Assembly: GCA_009837395.1 (NCBI GenBank)
Contig: VXTP01000006.1
Location: 186,001-250,000 of the forward strand
Direction: 5' to 3'
DNA length: 64,000 nucleotides
DNA from: Gemmatimonadota bacterium
Lineage (GTDB): Bacteria > JAAXHH01
Position numbers and translations under genes: made by a program. The notes under the pieces were generated by a model that searched no databases, was not told the DNA's origin, and worked only from the letters and a program-made list of their open reading frames with translations. The first letter of the stretch is position 1, and every line of letters starts with the position of its first letter. Shown piece by piece: positions 51,920 through 60,896 of the stretch.

Positions 51920-54871
51920 TCAGGCGATTTGCCGCCTGATCAGTTCCTTGAATACCCCGTCGGTCTCCTTCAGTTCGTTGAAGGAGCCGCTCTGCACGAC
52001 TTTGCCGCCTTTCAGCACGTAGATGCGGTCGGCCTGCTCGAGCGTGGACAGGCGATGGGCGATGACGAGGCGGGTGGAGGTCAGGGCGGCCAGGTTCCGC
52101 ATCACGCTGGCCTGGTTCTCGTTGTCCAGCCAGTTCGTCGCCTCGTCGAACAACATGATACGCGGGCTGCCGATCACCGAGCGGGCGATCGTGATGCGCT
52201 GGCTCTCGCCGCCGGACAGGACGGAACCGCTGGTGCCCACCATGGTCATCATGCCCATGGGCATGGCCTTGATCTGATCCTCGACCTCCGCGGTCCGGAC
52301 CGCCGCCCATACTTCATCTGTCGTCGTGTCTACGTGATGGCTGACGAGATTGTCCCAGAGATCCTGCGGATGGAGCCCGACCGACTGGGGTACCGCGCCG
52401 ATCTTTCGGCGCACCTGCTTCAGGTTCAGGTGCCGCAGGTCGCGCCCGTCGTAGTACACCGCCCCGGCGGTCGGCCAGTCGATACCGAGCGCGAGCCGGA
52501 ACAGGGTGCTCTTGCCGGCGCCGGATTCCCCGGCGATCGCGACGAATTCGCCGGGATGGGCGCGTATCGTGACGTCGTCGAGGATCAGCGGTCCGTCGGG
52601 GTCGTAGCGGAAGGAAACACGGTCGAAGAGGATATTCCCGCCCAGGTATTCGACCGGTTCGCCTTCCGTTCCCGTTTCGGGCGCCGCCGAAAGCAACGGA
52701 CGCATCTGTTCGAAGGCCGGCAGCATGGAGGCCAGGGCGCCGATGGACTCGCCTAGCCGGCCGATGGTGGACTGGAACACGATGAAAACCGTGTAGACGA
52801 CGAGAAAATCGCCGACCGGCATGGTGCGGTCTCCCGCCTCCATCACCGTGAACAGGAGCACGCCGGCGGCGAGGAAAGGCAGTGCGGCGCCAAATGCCCG
52901 TGAATGCCCCTCCAGCGCGCCCAGTTCGATCTCCGCACGCTTCTGCGCGCGATAGTCCCGCGCCCAGATGGCGTACGCCGATCCTTCCGCGTTATCCATG
53001 CGCAGCTTGGAAATGCCTCCCACGATCTGGAAGAGCCGGCCGGCTACGCGCCGGGCCGACCTGATCATCCACCCGTAGGGAGAGATCTGGCGCAACCCCA
53101 GCACCAGGGTGACCAGCAGTGAAACCAGGCTGAAGAGCAGGGTGACGACCCCGAGGGTGGTGTCGTAGAAGAAGATGACGCCGAAAACCGGAAGCAGGAA
53201 AACCAATGACAGGAAACAGTTGGCGACGACGCCCCGCAATCCGTCGCGGAGTTGCTGAAAAGTCATGCCGGACATGGCCAGATCGCCGGCCGGATTGCGG
53301 TGCAGCATACCGGGCGGAAGGCGCATGAGACGATCCCAGAAGGCGGCTTCGACCCGGGAGGCCGTGCGCCCTTCCAGCCGCATCATCGCCATGTTCTGGA
53401 GGAGGTGCAGCAGTGCGCCGAGCAGCCCGAAGGCCGCAATCGCCACGGCGACCGCGTATAACGCTCCCGCGCTTCCGCCCGCCGTGATGTGGTTCGCAAC
53501 GAACCCGAGGGCGAGCGCCGGCAGCAGCCGGATCATACCGTATGGAAGCCCGGCGATCACCATCCGCGCCCAGTCCGAGGCCGAGCCGCGCAGGGCGATG
53601 CCCAGCAGGTCCGCCGGTTTCACGCCCCTGGCCGGCAGGGGCTGATAGAACATCCAGGCCTCTTCCGCCAGCGCTTCCGAACCGGCCAGGCGGCCCGCCG
53701 AGACCCGGGTGCGGCGATTGCCGGCCGGGTCGATCTGCCGGTACCGTCCGAACATGCCCGGCAGCAACGCCACGGGCTTCCCGTCGTCGGCGCGATAGGC
53801 CAGCAGCGCGTTGCTGTCGCCGTGCCACCAGCGGTCCTCGGCGTTGAAACGCACGCGCCGGGCACGCACGCCGGAAGCGTCGAGAATGTCCACGAGGCCG
53901 ACGGGAGCTTCAGATTGACCCGATCGCGCCGGGATCTTGAAATCGATGCCTTCATGGCGGCCGATCAGGTGCAGCGCATCCGCCAGTGCCGTATCCTCGA
54001 CACCGGCGTCCCGGTCGGTCGGAAGGTCGTAGATATTGTAGAGCCGCTGCCGCGCGGTGTGCTCGGCCGTTCGGCGGCTCGCTGTCCGCGCCCGTTCGAG
54101 ATTGACGGCATCGACCACGACCAGCCGGCGGTTCAGGCGTTCCAGGGTGAATGCGACCGTGTGAAACGAGGCGAGTGCCGCCAGCAGCCTGCCCTGCCGG
54201 GCCAGGGTCTCCGTCGACTGGCCGGTCAGTGTCGCCTCGTCGACCAGGGTGAACCAGCTGGTCCGGGCCAGGGGGATCACCGTCTCGTGGGGGCTGCCCG
54301 TCTCGGCAAGTTCGGCCGTGTCGACGATCCCCATGAACAGGCCCGCGCCGGACGGCGGTTCGGATACCCACACCACGCCGCGCCGTACGGACAGCGTACA
54401 CGGCGCCAGGGTCTGCTTCAGTCCGGGTTCGGCCAGCGCGGTCGGACGGGGTGGAGGGATGGCGAAACGCGCCAGCGTCTCCGTAATTGCGGTCAGCCAC
54501 GTATCGATCTGTTCCGCCAGTTCCGCTGGATCCACCTGGGAAAGCAGGGAAGCCGGCAGACGTTTGAGCAGGGAGCCCGGCAGTCCCCTGGCGATGATAC
54601 TGAGCGTGGCGTCCGTTTCACTGCCCAACCGGTGAGGCGCGACCCCCGGCAGCAGCCAGCCCGATTCCCGGCGCAGCAGGTGCTGCGGCGCCGACTGCTC
54701 CGTCCCGCTCTTGAGCTCGACCAGGAACAGATTGACGACGCCCTGGTCGATGAACCAGACGCTGTCCGGGTCGTCGAGGTTGACGGGCAGGTTTCCGGCA
54801 CAGGGCACGGATTCGCCGAAGCGATCGGCGAGTTCGGCCAATGAGGAGTATTTCGGTTCGTTAGGCTGCAT
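51920..54871 (-). CDS. NHLM-type bacteriocin ABC transporter, permease/ATPase (ABC2)
   Basis: A 983-residue half-transporter of the NHLM system. A long soluble N-terminal region of about 400 residues comes first (FGESVPCAGNLPVNLDDPDS, VWFIDQGVVNLFLV), then about six membrane helices (430-700), and an ATPase domain with Walker A ESGAGKST, signature LSGGESQR and Walker B IMLFDEAT. Together with the upstream C39 transporter it exports the modified peptide. Its ATG overlaps the stop of that gene by one base, so the two are translationally coupled. Confidence 0.9.
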   Translation of the reverse strand: MQPNEPKYSSLAELADRFGESVPCAGNLPVNLDDPDSVWFIDQGVVNLFLVELKSGTEQSAPQHLLRRESGWLLPGVAPHRLGSETDATLSIIARGLPGSLLKRLPASLLSQVDPAELAEQIDTWLTAITETLARFAIPPPRPTALAEPGLKQTLAPCTLSVRRGVVWVSEPPSGAGLFMGIVDTAELAETGSPHETVIPLARTSWFTLVDEATLTGQSTETLARQGRLLAALASFHTVAFTLERLNRRLVVVDAVNLERARTASRRTAEHTARQRLYNIYDLPTDRDAGVEDTALADALHLIGRHEGIDFKIPARSGQSEAPVGLVDILDASGVRARRVRFNAEDRWWHGDSNALLAYRADDGKPVALLPGMFGRYRQIDPAGNRRTRVSAGRLAGSEALAEEAWMFYQPLPARGVKPADLLGIALRGSASDWARMVIAGLPYGMIRLLPALALGFVANHITAGGSAGALYAVAVAIAAFGLLGALLHLLQNMAMMRLEGRTASRVEAAFWDRLMRLPPGMLHRNPAGDLAMSGMTFQQLRDGLRGVVANCFLSLVFLLPVFGVIFFYDTTLGVVTLLFSLVSLLVTLVLGLRQISPYGWMIRSARRVAGRLFQIVGGISKLRMDNAEGSAYAIWARDYRAQKRAEIELGALEGHSRAFGAALPFLAAGVLLFTVMEAGDRTMPVGDFLVVYTVFIVFQSTIGRLGESIGALASMLPAFEQMRPLLSAAPETGTEGEPVEYLGGNILFDRVSFRYDPDGPLILDDVTIRAHPGEFVAIAGESGAGKSTLFRLALGIDWPTAGAVYYDGRDLRHLNLKQVRRKIGAVPQSVGLHPQDLWDNLVSHHVDTTTDEVWAAVRTAEVEDQIKAMPMGMMTMVGTSGSVLSGGESQRITIARSVIGSPRIMLFDEATNWLDNENQASVMRNLAALTSTRLVIAHRLSTLEQADRIYVLKGGKVVQSGSFNELKETDGVFKELIRRQIA

Positions 54872-57081
54872 CAGTTCGACCTGACCAGTTTGTAGTATGC
54901 GCCGTCCCGGTCGGCGATCAGCTCGTCGTGCGTGCCCCGCTGCACCGTAACGCCTCCGTCCAGCACGATGATCTCATCGCAGTCCCGCACGGTGCTCAGG
55001 CGGTGCGCCACGATCAGGCAGGTAACCCCGCGACGCCGCAGCGCATCATCGACGTATTCCTCCGTGGCCGCATCGAGGGCGCTGGTGGCCTCGTCCAGGA
55101 TGAGTACGGTGGGGTTGCCCACCAGCGCGCGGGCGATTTCCAGCCGTTGGCGCTGGCCGCCGCTGAAGTTCGAACCGCCTTCTTCGACGAGCGTCGCATA
55201 GCCGTGGGGCCTGAGCAGGACTTCGTTGTGAATCTGGGCGTCCCGTGTCGCGGCGAAGAGGACTTCGTCCGGAATGGCCGGGTTCCACAGCGTGATATTG
55301 TCGCGCAGGGTCGCGGAAAAGAGCACGATCTCCTGGTCCACCATGGAGATGGACTGCCGCAGCACTTCCTCGGGGATCTGATCCCGCAGATGGTCGTCGA
55401 ACATGATTTCGCCGGACCAGGGCTGGTATACCCCCGAGACCAGCCGCGCAAGGGTCGATTTGCCGGAACCGCTGGGACCGACCACGGCAATCCGCTGGCC
55501 CGGCTTGATCACGAGGTTGAAGTCCTTGATCAGGGGCGGTCGGCTCCGGTTGTAACCGAAGGTGACGTCGCGCAGTTCCAGCTGGCCGGCGAGCTGGAGC
55601 CGGCCGTTGAACGTGTGGATCGCGTCCGATTCCGGGTTTCTGCGGCGAAAGACCGGATCCTCATCGGTTTTGGATATGTCCTCGAGCCTTTGCAGATCGG
55701 TTTCGAGGGCCTGTCGGTTTTCGGCGAACTCCAGGAAGCGCTCGACGGGGGCCAGGAACATCTCCGCCAGGATATAGAATCCCACCAGCATGCCCAGCGA
55801 CAATTCTCCGTGCATGACCATCATGCCGCCGATGCCCAGGATCGCCGCACTGCGCAGCGCGTCGACCAGCCCTGGCAGCGAGGAGTTGACGGAGCCCAGT
55901 TCGGAATACAGCTGTCGTGCGCGCAACTCTCTGGCCTGTTGCCCGCTCCATCGCGAGAAAAACCGGTCATCGGCGCCCGTCATCCGCAGATTGTCGGCAT
56001 GGCTCAGCATCTGCATGCCGAGACCGATCAGCAACCCCTGCTCCCGTCTCATCGTCTGACTGCGGACGGCCCTGAGGTTGTTGAGAAAACGGGCCAGCAC
56101 CGCGTGCAGCAGCGCCAGCGCGAGGACAATCAGCGTGAGTACGGTGTCGAAGGCGAACATCGCAACGAGGAACACAGCGCTCATGGCCATGTCGATCACG
56201 AGCACCAGGAACTGGTCCGCCAGGTTTTTGGCGATTCGGTCGGTGGACGACACCCGGTCCGTAACGTCGCCGGCCAGCCTGTTTTCAAAGAACTCCACCG
56301 GCAGACGCAGCAGCCGTGACATCCCGTTGCTGTATCCGGCTACCGATACCCGGACCGCGAGCCGCTTGAGGAACCGGTGCTTGAGCAGAGACAGGACATA
56401 CACCAGGACCCCTCCGCCCAGCAAGGCGGTTACCAATCCGCCCCAGGTCCCGTGCTTGGCCATGACGTCGTCGATGAAAACGCCGAGCGATGCCGGGATG
56501 ACCAGGGTCAACATCGTCAGCATGAGTCCGCAGGCCACTACGCCGGTCAGCAGTCGCCATGACCCGGCGATCAGGCCGTTCAGTTGCCTGAACAGGTCGG
56601 GCTGCTCGCCGCCGGGCGTGAAGTCCTCGCCGCGCTTGAAGCGAAGCGCGATTCCGCTGTAGCCCTTTTCGAACTCTTCGTAGGAGACCCTGCGCCGTCC
56701 CGTGGAAGGGTCGTTGAGGTAGTAGAAACGGCTGTCGATGCCTTCGAGGACGAGGAAATGGCTGAACTGCCAGAACAGCACCAGCGGAAACTCCAGCATT
56801 TTCAGCTGCTCGGCGCGTACGCTGAGGCCGTTACACTCGAGACCGTAGTGCCGGGAGGCGCGCAGGATGCTCGCGGCACTGCTTCCGTCCCGGCTTACCT
56901 CGCATTTTTCCCGCAGTTCGGTGAGCGGCACCCAACGCCCGAAGTATCCCAGTACGATACCGAGACAGGCCGCGCCGCACTCCGATGCGTGCATCTGCAG
57001 CAGAACGGGCGTGGATATCCGCTTCGCCGAGTCGTCCGCGGCGTTCTTTTTGCCGGCTTGTTTGGTCGTGCTCACCGTCAT
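54871..57081 (-). CDS. NHLP-family C39 peptidase/ABC exporter (ABC1)
   Basis: A 736-residue leader-cutting exporter. The N-terminal C39 peptidase has Gln29 and catalytic Cys35 (QMHASECGAACL), His in WQFSHFLVLEG near 107 and Asp in YYLNDPSTG near 123. Membrane helices span about 155-430, and the ATPase contains Walker A GPSGSGKST, signature FSGGQRQR and LILDEATSALD. It would cleave the precursor after Ser-Ala-Gly and export the core. The secretion-protein stop is 7 bp upstream. Confidence 0.93.
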   Translation of the reverse strand: MTVSTTKQAGKKNAADDSAKRISTPVLLQMHASECGAACLGIVLGYFGRWVPLTELREKCEVSRDGSSAASILRASRHYGLECNGLSVRAEQLKMLEFPLVLFWQFSHFLVLEGIDSRFYYLNDPSTGRRRVSYEEFEKGYSGIALRFKRGEDFTPGGEQPDLFRQLNGLIAGSWRLLTGVVACGLMLTMLTLVIPASLGVFIDDVMAKHGTWGGLVTALLGGGVLVYVLSLLKHRFLKRLAVRVSVAGYSNGMSRLLRLPVEFFENRLAGDVTDRVSSTDRIAKNLADQFLVLVIDMAMSAVFLVAMFAFDTVLTLIVLALALLHAVLARFLNNLRAVRSQTMRREQGLLIGLGMQMLSHADNLRMTGADDRFFSRWSGQQARELRARQLYSELGSVNSSLPGLVDALRSAAILGIGGMMVMHGELSLGMLVGFYILAEMFLAPVERFLEFAENRQALETDLQRLEDISKTDEDPVFRRRNPESDAIHTFNGRLQLAGQLELRDVTFGYNRSRPPLIKDFNLVIKPGQRIAVVGPSGSGKSTLARLVSGVYQPWSGEIMFDDHLRDQIPEEVLRQSISMVDQEIVLFSATLRDNITLWNPAIPDEVLFAATRDAQIHNEVLLRPHGYATLVEEGGSNFSGGQRQRLEIARALVGNPTVLILDEATSALDAATEEYVDDALRRRGVTCLIVAHRLSTVRDCDEIIVLDGGVTVQRGTHDELIADRDGAYYKLVRSN

Positions 57082-57088
57082 CCTTCGG

Positions 57089-57646
57089 TCACCTCATGAG
57101 GAACAGCCCGATCGGAGACTGCCTGCCCAGCTCGATGACGATCCGGCATTTCATGCCCGCAAGGGTATTCGGATCCCGGTCTTCCGGGAATGCGGTCTCG
57201 AGCGCTATATCGATGCGGTGAACGGATACCGGCGCCGCGGTCTCAAAGGCGGCCGGCCCGCCCGAGACGGGTTCGGCGGTGATGGCCCTGACCGTTCCGC
57301 CGGGCGCGTATGTATCTCCATCCGCCGGCTCCGGCTCGATCAATACCGGCATCCCGGCCGCGATTTCCGGTGCAATCTCGCTATTGATCCAGGCGAGGGC
57401 CTCCACGGTGAGGCTTCCGTCGGGAAGGGTTTCTTCCTGCTCCACGATGACGCCGTCCACCACGATACTGCGCGCCACGCTGCCGAAGAAAAACCACGCC
57501 AGGAGGGCACACAGAAAAACGGCGATCGCAGCAACCACCAGCCGTTCCCGCGGCGTGGATATCGTCAGAAGCCGGTCGAGTTGCTCGCGGTCTTCCTTCG
57601 CCTCCGCGACGGTTTCATGAAATGAGTTCAGCAGATTGTTAAACAC
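57089..57646 (-). CDS. Short NHLM-type HlyD-like secretion protein
   Basis: A 185-residue periplasmic adaptor candidate: one N-terminal membrane helix (VVAAIAVFLCALLAWFFFG, about 36-54) and a small beta-rich barrel (GMPVLIEPEPADGDTYAPGG, AGMKCRIVIELGRQSP). It ends like HlyD-type proteins but lacks the long coiled-coil hairpin and is shorter than usual family members (about 265-450). The start is a GTG with a distant GAGGAG, so the N-terminus is provisional. First gene of the transporter operon, preceded by a promoter. Confidence 0.75.
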   Translation of the reverse strand: MFNNLLNSFHETVAEAKEDREQLDRLLTISTPRERLVVAAIAVFLCALLAWFFFGSVARSIVVDGVIVEQEETLPDGSLTVEALAWINSEIAPEIAAGMPVLIEPEPADGDTYAPGGTVRAITAEPVSGGPAAFETAAPVSVHRIDIALETAFPEDRDPNTLAGMKCRIVIELGRQSPIGLFLMR

Positions 57647-57672
57647 GGGCGTTAAATGGTCTCCTCATGGCC

Positions 57673-57722
57673 GTCGAGCCGGTTTGCGCGCTCACGTGTC
57701 GAGCCGGTTTGCACGCTCACGA
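57673..57722. repeat. 25-bp tandem duplication
   Basis: GTCGAGCCGGTTTGCxCGCTCAC is present twice with 25-bp spacing and a single difference, between the secretion-protein gene and the halogenase. A second, weaker 23-bp pair follows near 57813-57858. Confidence 0.75.
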
Positions 57723-57746
57723 AAAGTAAATCCAACCAGTACGATG

Positions 57747-57775
57747 CATATAGTATGATGTTTTATATGTTTCAA
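57747..57775 (-). promoter_or_regulatory. Possible promoter for the secretion operon
   Basis: On the minus strand TTGAAA (57770-57775) is followed after 17 bp by TATATG (57747-57752), inside a short AT-rich patch. It lies about 100 bp before the GTG of the secretion protein and would drive the transporter and modification genes separately from the halogenase. Confidence 0.4.
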
Positions 57776-57920
57776 ATCAAGAAATGTCACGACGTGGACT
57801 TCGAGGCACGCCGTTGCGGACCGTCATTGCGCGTCGCTGCGGCCCGTCGTTGCGCGGCGACAGTCCCGTCCCGTCCGAAGCCTGTCGGCCGGTCCGGGAT
57901 CCAGCCTGTGACGGCGCCTG

Positions 57921-59201
57921 TCAGCCGGTCCAGCCCAGTCCCTGGGACATCTGGGCGTAGCTTGTAAGCGGCACCGCGCACATCCGGTCCCAGTCGGCTT
58001 TGTCGATGACCGGCCGGTTCAGCAGATCGAGCATTCCGTCGAATTTGCCGAGTGCATCGCAATCCACCGCATCGGGATCCATGGCATTGCGGTGCCGGGG
58101 CCAGGCGCGTTCTCGCGCGTGTCGCCAGAATGCGGTGTCGTAAATCGAACCGCAGGAATAGTGCCAGCCGACGAACAGGCCGTAGCAGAGCATGTTATTG
58201 ATAAGAAACCGGTTGACTGCGGGCGCGTCGCGCTCGAGATGCGCCGCCGGCCGGTTGAGGCGCGTCTGGAGCACCATCCCGACCTGGAGTTGAGCGGATA
58301 CGATCGCCGTCGCCTCGAGGGGCTCCATGAAGGCCGCCGCGTTGCCAATGCGGGCCACGGCGCCGTCATATATCCGGCGATGGACAAAGTTCGGAAACGG
58401 GATGACGGCCCGTTGCTCGAATTCAGCCACGCCGTCGGTCTCCAGGAATGCGTCGAAGTCCGATTCGACTTCCGCCAGGTCGGATACGTCGCGATTGAAA
58501 ATGTACCCGTAGGACGTGTGCACCGTCAGCGGAATGACGAATATCCACCCGTGCGGACGGGCAACCGCCCGGGTATAGGTATGTTGCAGTACCGGTCCGT
58601 TCCGCCCGTCTTCGATGATCGCCGGGCAACGCCGGATGACGGCGGTATTGGTAGGAATGAAGGAAATGTCGATGTGCTGGTCGGGGTGCAGTTCCTTCGG
58701 AAACCCGCGGGCATCGAAGACCAGGTCGTAGCGTTCCGGCGCCCGGCCCTCGAACTCCACCTGCGCGCCGTCCTCGACCCTGGTGACGTCGAGCACCTTC
58801 GCGTCAATGTGGTGCGCGCGTGAGCCTTCGCGCAGCAGGTCCGCCATCAGGTCGGCGGACAGGTGGTAGGCGTAGGACACCTGCTGTGGGGTAAAGTAGT
58901 GGGTGAAATCGCGTTCGCGCCGACCCCACCCCTCGAAGGCGACACCGTACTTGCGCGTACCCTTCAGGCGCTGTTGAACCGTCTCATGGGGCAGTCTTGT
59001 GAGCTGCTGCAGTTCCTGCACCAGACTCGGCCAGCTGCCCTCGCCCACCCCGATGACCGGAATGCGCGAGTCATAGATGTGGTGCAGTTCGTGGTCGTCG
59101 TCGGGGTGCAGACGCGTTACGCTGGCGGCCGCCAGGGATCCCGCGGTCCCCTGCCCGATCACCGCGATCTTCCGTAACGATTCCGCGCCCGGCTGGATCA
59201 T
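57921..59201 (-). CDS. Flavin-dependent tryptophan-halogenase-like protein
   Basis: A 426-residue FAD enzyme. GQGTAGSLAAAS near 16 binds FAD; VGEGSWPSL and Lys84 (TRKYGVAFEGW) match the halogenase core, with Lys84 in the position of the essential lysine. GWIFVIPL replaces the WxWxIP signature (second Trp is Phe), and FMEPLEATAI keeps the catalytic Glu of the FLDPLES motif. It is likely to chlorinate or brominate an indole, perhaps the core Trp. ATG 59201 follows AAAGGACG; a nine-residue extension exists. No flavin reductase is nearby. Confidence 0.85.
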   Translation of the reverse strand: MIQPGAESLRKIAVIGQGTAGSLAAASVTRLHPDDDHELHHIYDSRIPVIGVGEGSWPSLVQELQQLTRLPHETVQQRLKGTRKYGVAFEGWGRRERDFTHYFTPQQVSYAYHLSADLMADLLREGSRAHHIDAKVLDVTRVEDGAQVEFEGRAPERYDLVFDARGFPKELHPDQHIDISFIPTNTAVIRRCPAIIEDGRNGPVLQHTYTRAVARPHGWIFVIPLTVHTSYGYIFNRDVSDLAEVESDFDAFLETDGVAEFEQRAVIPFPNFVHRRIYDGAVARIGNAAAFMEPLEATAIVSAQLQVGMVLQTRLNRPAAHLERDAPAVNRFLINNMLCYGLFVGWHYSCGSIYDTAFWRHARERAWPRHRNAMDPDAVDCDALGKFDGMLDLLNRPVIDKADWDRMCAVPLTSYAQMSQGLGWTG

Positions 59202-59446
59202 GCCGCGTCCTTTCGCATACATCGCCATCTCAACTGATTCGAAACAGAATAGTTACTGAATCGTAACTAAGAAGATACAAAATGCCGGTGGGATGACAAC
59301 AGTTGTATAGAACGGTCGCGTCGCAAGAACCCCGTGGGTTTTTAGGGGGGAGATCCTAAGGGTGCGATCAGGATAAAGACGGCCGGTCGGGCAGTATTCG
59401 CATGTTGTGGTCGGGTCGATGGCGGATGAAGTGATCAAGCAGGATA

Positions 59447-60667
59447 CTACCGTGGATCCAACCCATTCACCGCCGCCTCGATCCTTTCCAGCGCCTCGGC
59501 GAGGATCGACCGGGGGCAGGCGATGTTGATCCGCTCGAAGCCTTCGCCTTCCGGACCGAAGATGTACCCTTCATCGAGAAAGACGCGGGCCTCTTCCATC
59601 ATGAGGCGCTGAAGGGCGTCCTTGTCCAGCCCCAGGCTCGTGAAATCCACCCACACGAGATAGGTGCCCTCGGTTTCGATGACGGGGATATCGGGCAAGC
59701 GCTCCCGGAAGAAAGATGCGAGAAACCGGTAGTTTCCCTCCAGGTAGGCCAGCAGCTGATCGAGCCACTCTTCGCCCTCGTTGTAGGCGGCCTCGACGGC
59801 CGCGATGCCGAAGGGATTCAGTGTGAAGATGCCGGCGCTTCGGACGGTCTGCTGAAAGGCCTCCCGGAGTTCCGGGTCGGGGATCATCATGTTCGACGCC
59901 TGCAGCGCGGCGAGATTGAAGGTCTTGCTGGGCGAGGTGCAGATGACTGACCGCGCCTCGTATTCCGCGCCCAGCGTGGCGTACGGCGTAAAGTTCCGGT
60001 TCCCCAGGATCAGGTCGCCGTGGATCTCGTCGGACACGACCAGCACGTCGTTATCCATGCAGATCCGGCCGAAGCGCCGCAACTCCTCCCGGGTCCAGAT
60101 CCGACCGACCGGATTGTGGGGATGGCAGAGGATAGCCATCTTCACCTCCGGATCGGCGCATTTGGCTTCGAGATCGTCGAAGTCCATGTTATAGCGGCCG
60201 TCCCGGTATTGGAGCGGGTTCAGTGCCGGTCGCGCCTGCAGATGTTCGATGGCATGGTAGAAGGGATAGTACACCGGCGGCTGCACCAGCACTTTGTCGC
60301 CGGGATTCGTATAGGCCGAGACCAGCAGGTGGAGAGCGGGAACGATGCCCGGGGTGAAGCAGATAGAGTCGGGATCGACGGACCAGTTGTGGCGCCGCTT
60401 CATCCACCGCACCACGGAATCGTAATAGGACGGCGGCGGGAAGGCGTATCCGTAGACGCCCATGTTTGCGATTTCGGTCACGGCGTCCACCACCGGCTGC
60501 GGGCACAGAAAGTCCATGTCCGCCACCCACAGCGGAAGTACGGGTTTCTCGTGCCGACTGGCGTCAGTCTCGTCCCAGGGGACAATGGCGCCGTCCCGCT
60601 TGACATAGTCCCACTTGTACGAATTGGTTCCGTTGCGATTGATGCGCTGGTCGAAATCATAGTTCAT
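59447..60667 (-). CDS. MalY/PatB-type PLP aminotransferase or cystathionine beta-lyase
   Basis: A 406-residue fold-type I PLP enzyme. VLPLWVADMDFLCP near 45, the PLP lysine in TSPSKTFNLAAL near 235, CHPHNPVGRIWTREE near 165 and NIACPRSIL near the end match MalY/PatB C-S lyases and related transaminases. Cystathionine cleavage or aminotransfer are both possible. ATG 60667 is preceded by GGAG at a slightly long distance; an upstream ATG at 60685 is the alternative. It is on the same strand as the halogenase, 245 bp upstream of it. Confidence 0.85.
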   Translation of the reverse strand: MNYDFDQRINRNGTNSYKWDYVKRDGAIVPWDETDASRHEKPVLPLWVADMDFLCPQPVVDAVTEIANMGVYGYAFPPPSYYDSVVRWMKRRHNWSVDPDSICFTPGIVPALHLLVSAYTNPGDKVLVQPPVYYPFYHAIEHLQARPALNPLQYRDGRYNMDFDDLEAKCADPEVKMAILCHPHNPVGRIWTREELRRFGRICMDNDVLVVSDEIHGDLILGNRNFTPYATLGAEYEARSVICTSPSKTFNLAALQASNMMIPDPELREAFQQTVRSAGIFTLNPFGIAAVEAAYNEGEEWLDQLLAYLEGNYRFLASFFRERLPDIPVIETEGTYLVWVDFTSLGLDKDALQRLMMEEARVFLDEGYIFGPEGEGFERINIACPRSILAEALERIEAAVNGLDPR

Positions 60668-60896
60668 CGGGAAGGGAATCTCCATCGGTTCGGGGCGGTA
60701 CGAAGGCTTAAAGACAGGGGCGTACGGCGTCGTATGTTAACCGGTCGCGGTGGCGCTGTCAATTCGCATTTAACGGTTGCCTTGCGTGACCGTAGACAGT
60801 ACCATGTTGACGCGGCGGACGCCTGTCCGAGCCGCCGTCTACACTGACTTAATTGCCGAATAAACACACGCAATCGCCGGGTTACTCCCCTCACGC

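Noticed and set aside
48380-57960. A shared YAQMS segment (15 bp identical DNA) in the GlnE-like domain and at the halogenase C-terminus
   Set aside because: The match is only five residues and lies in otherwise unrelated proteins; the GlnE copy is explained by GlnE homology. I regard it as coincidence.
57656-57967. Possible second precursor peptide in the gap between the secretion protein and halogenase
   Set aside because: The only plus-strand frame there has no NHLP leader features and is rich in Arg/Ser/Pro; it overlaps the halogenase 3' end.
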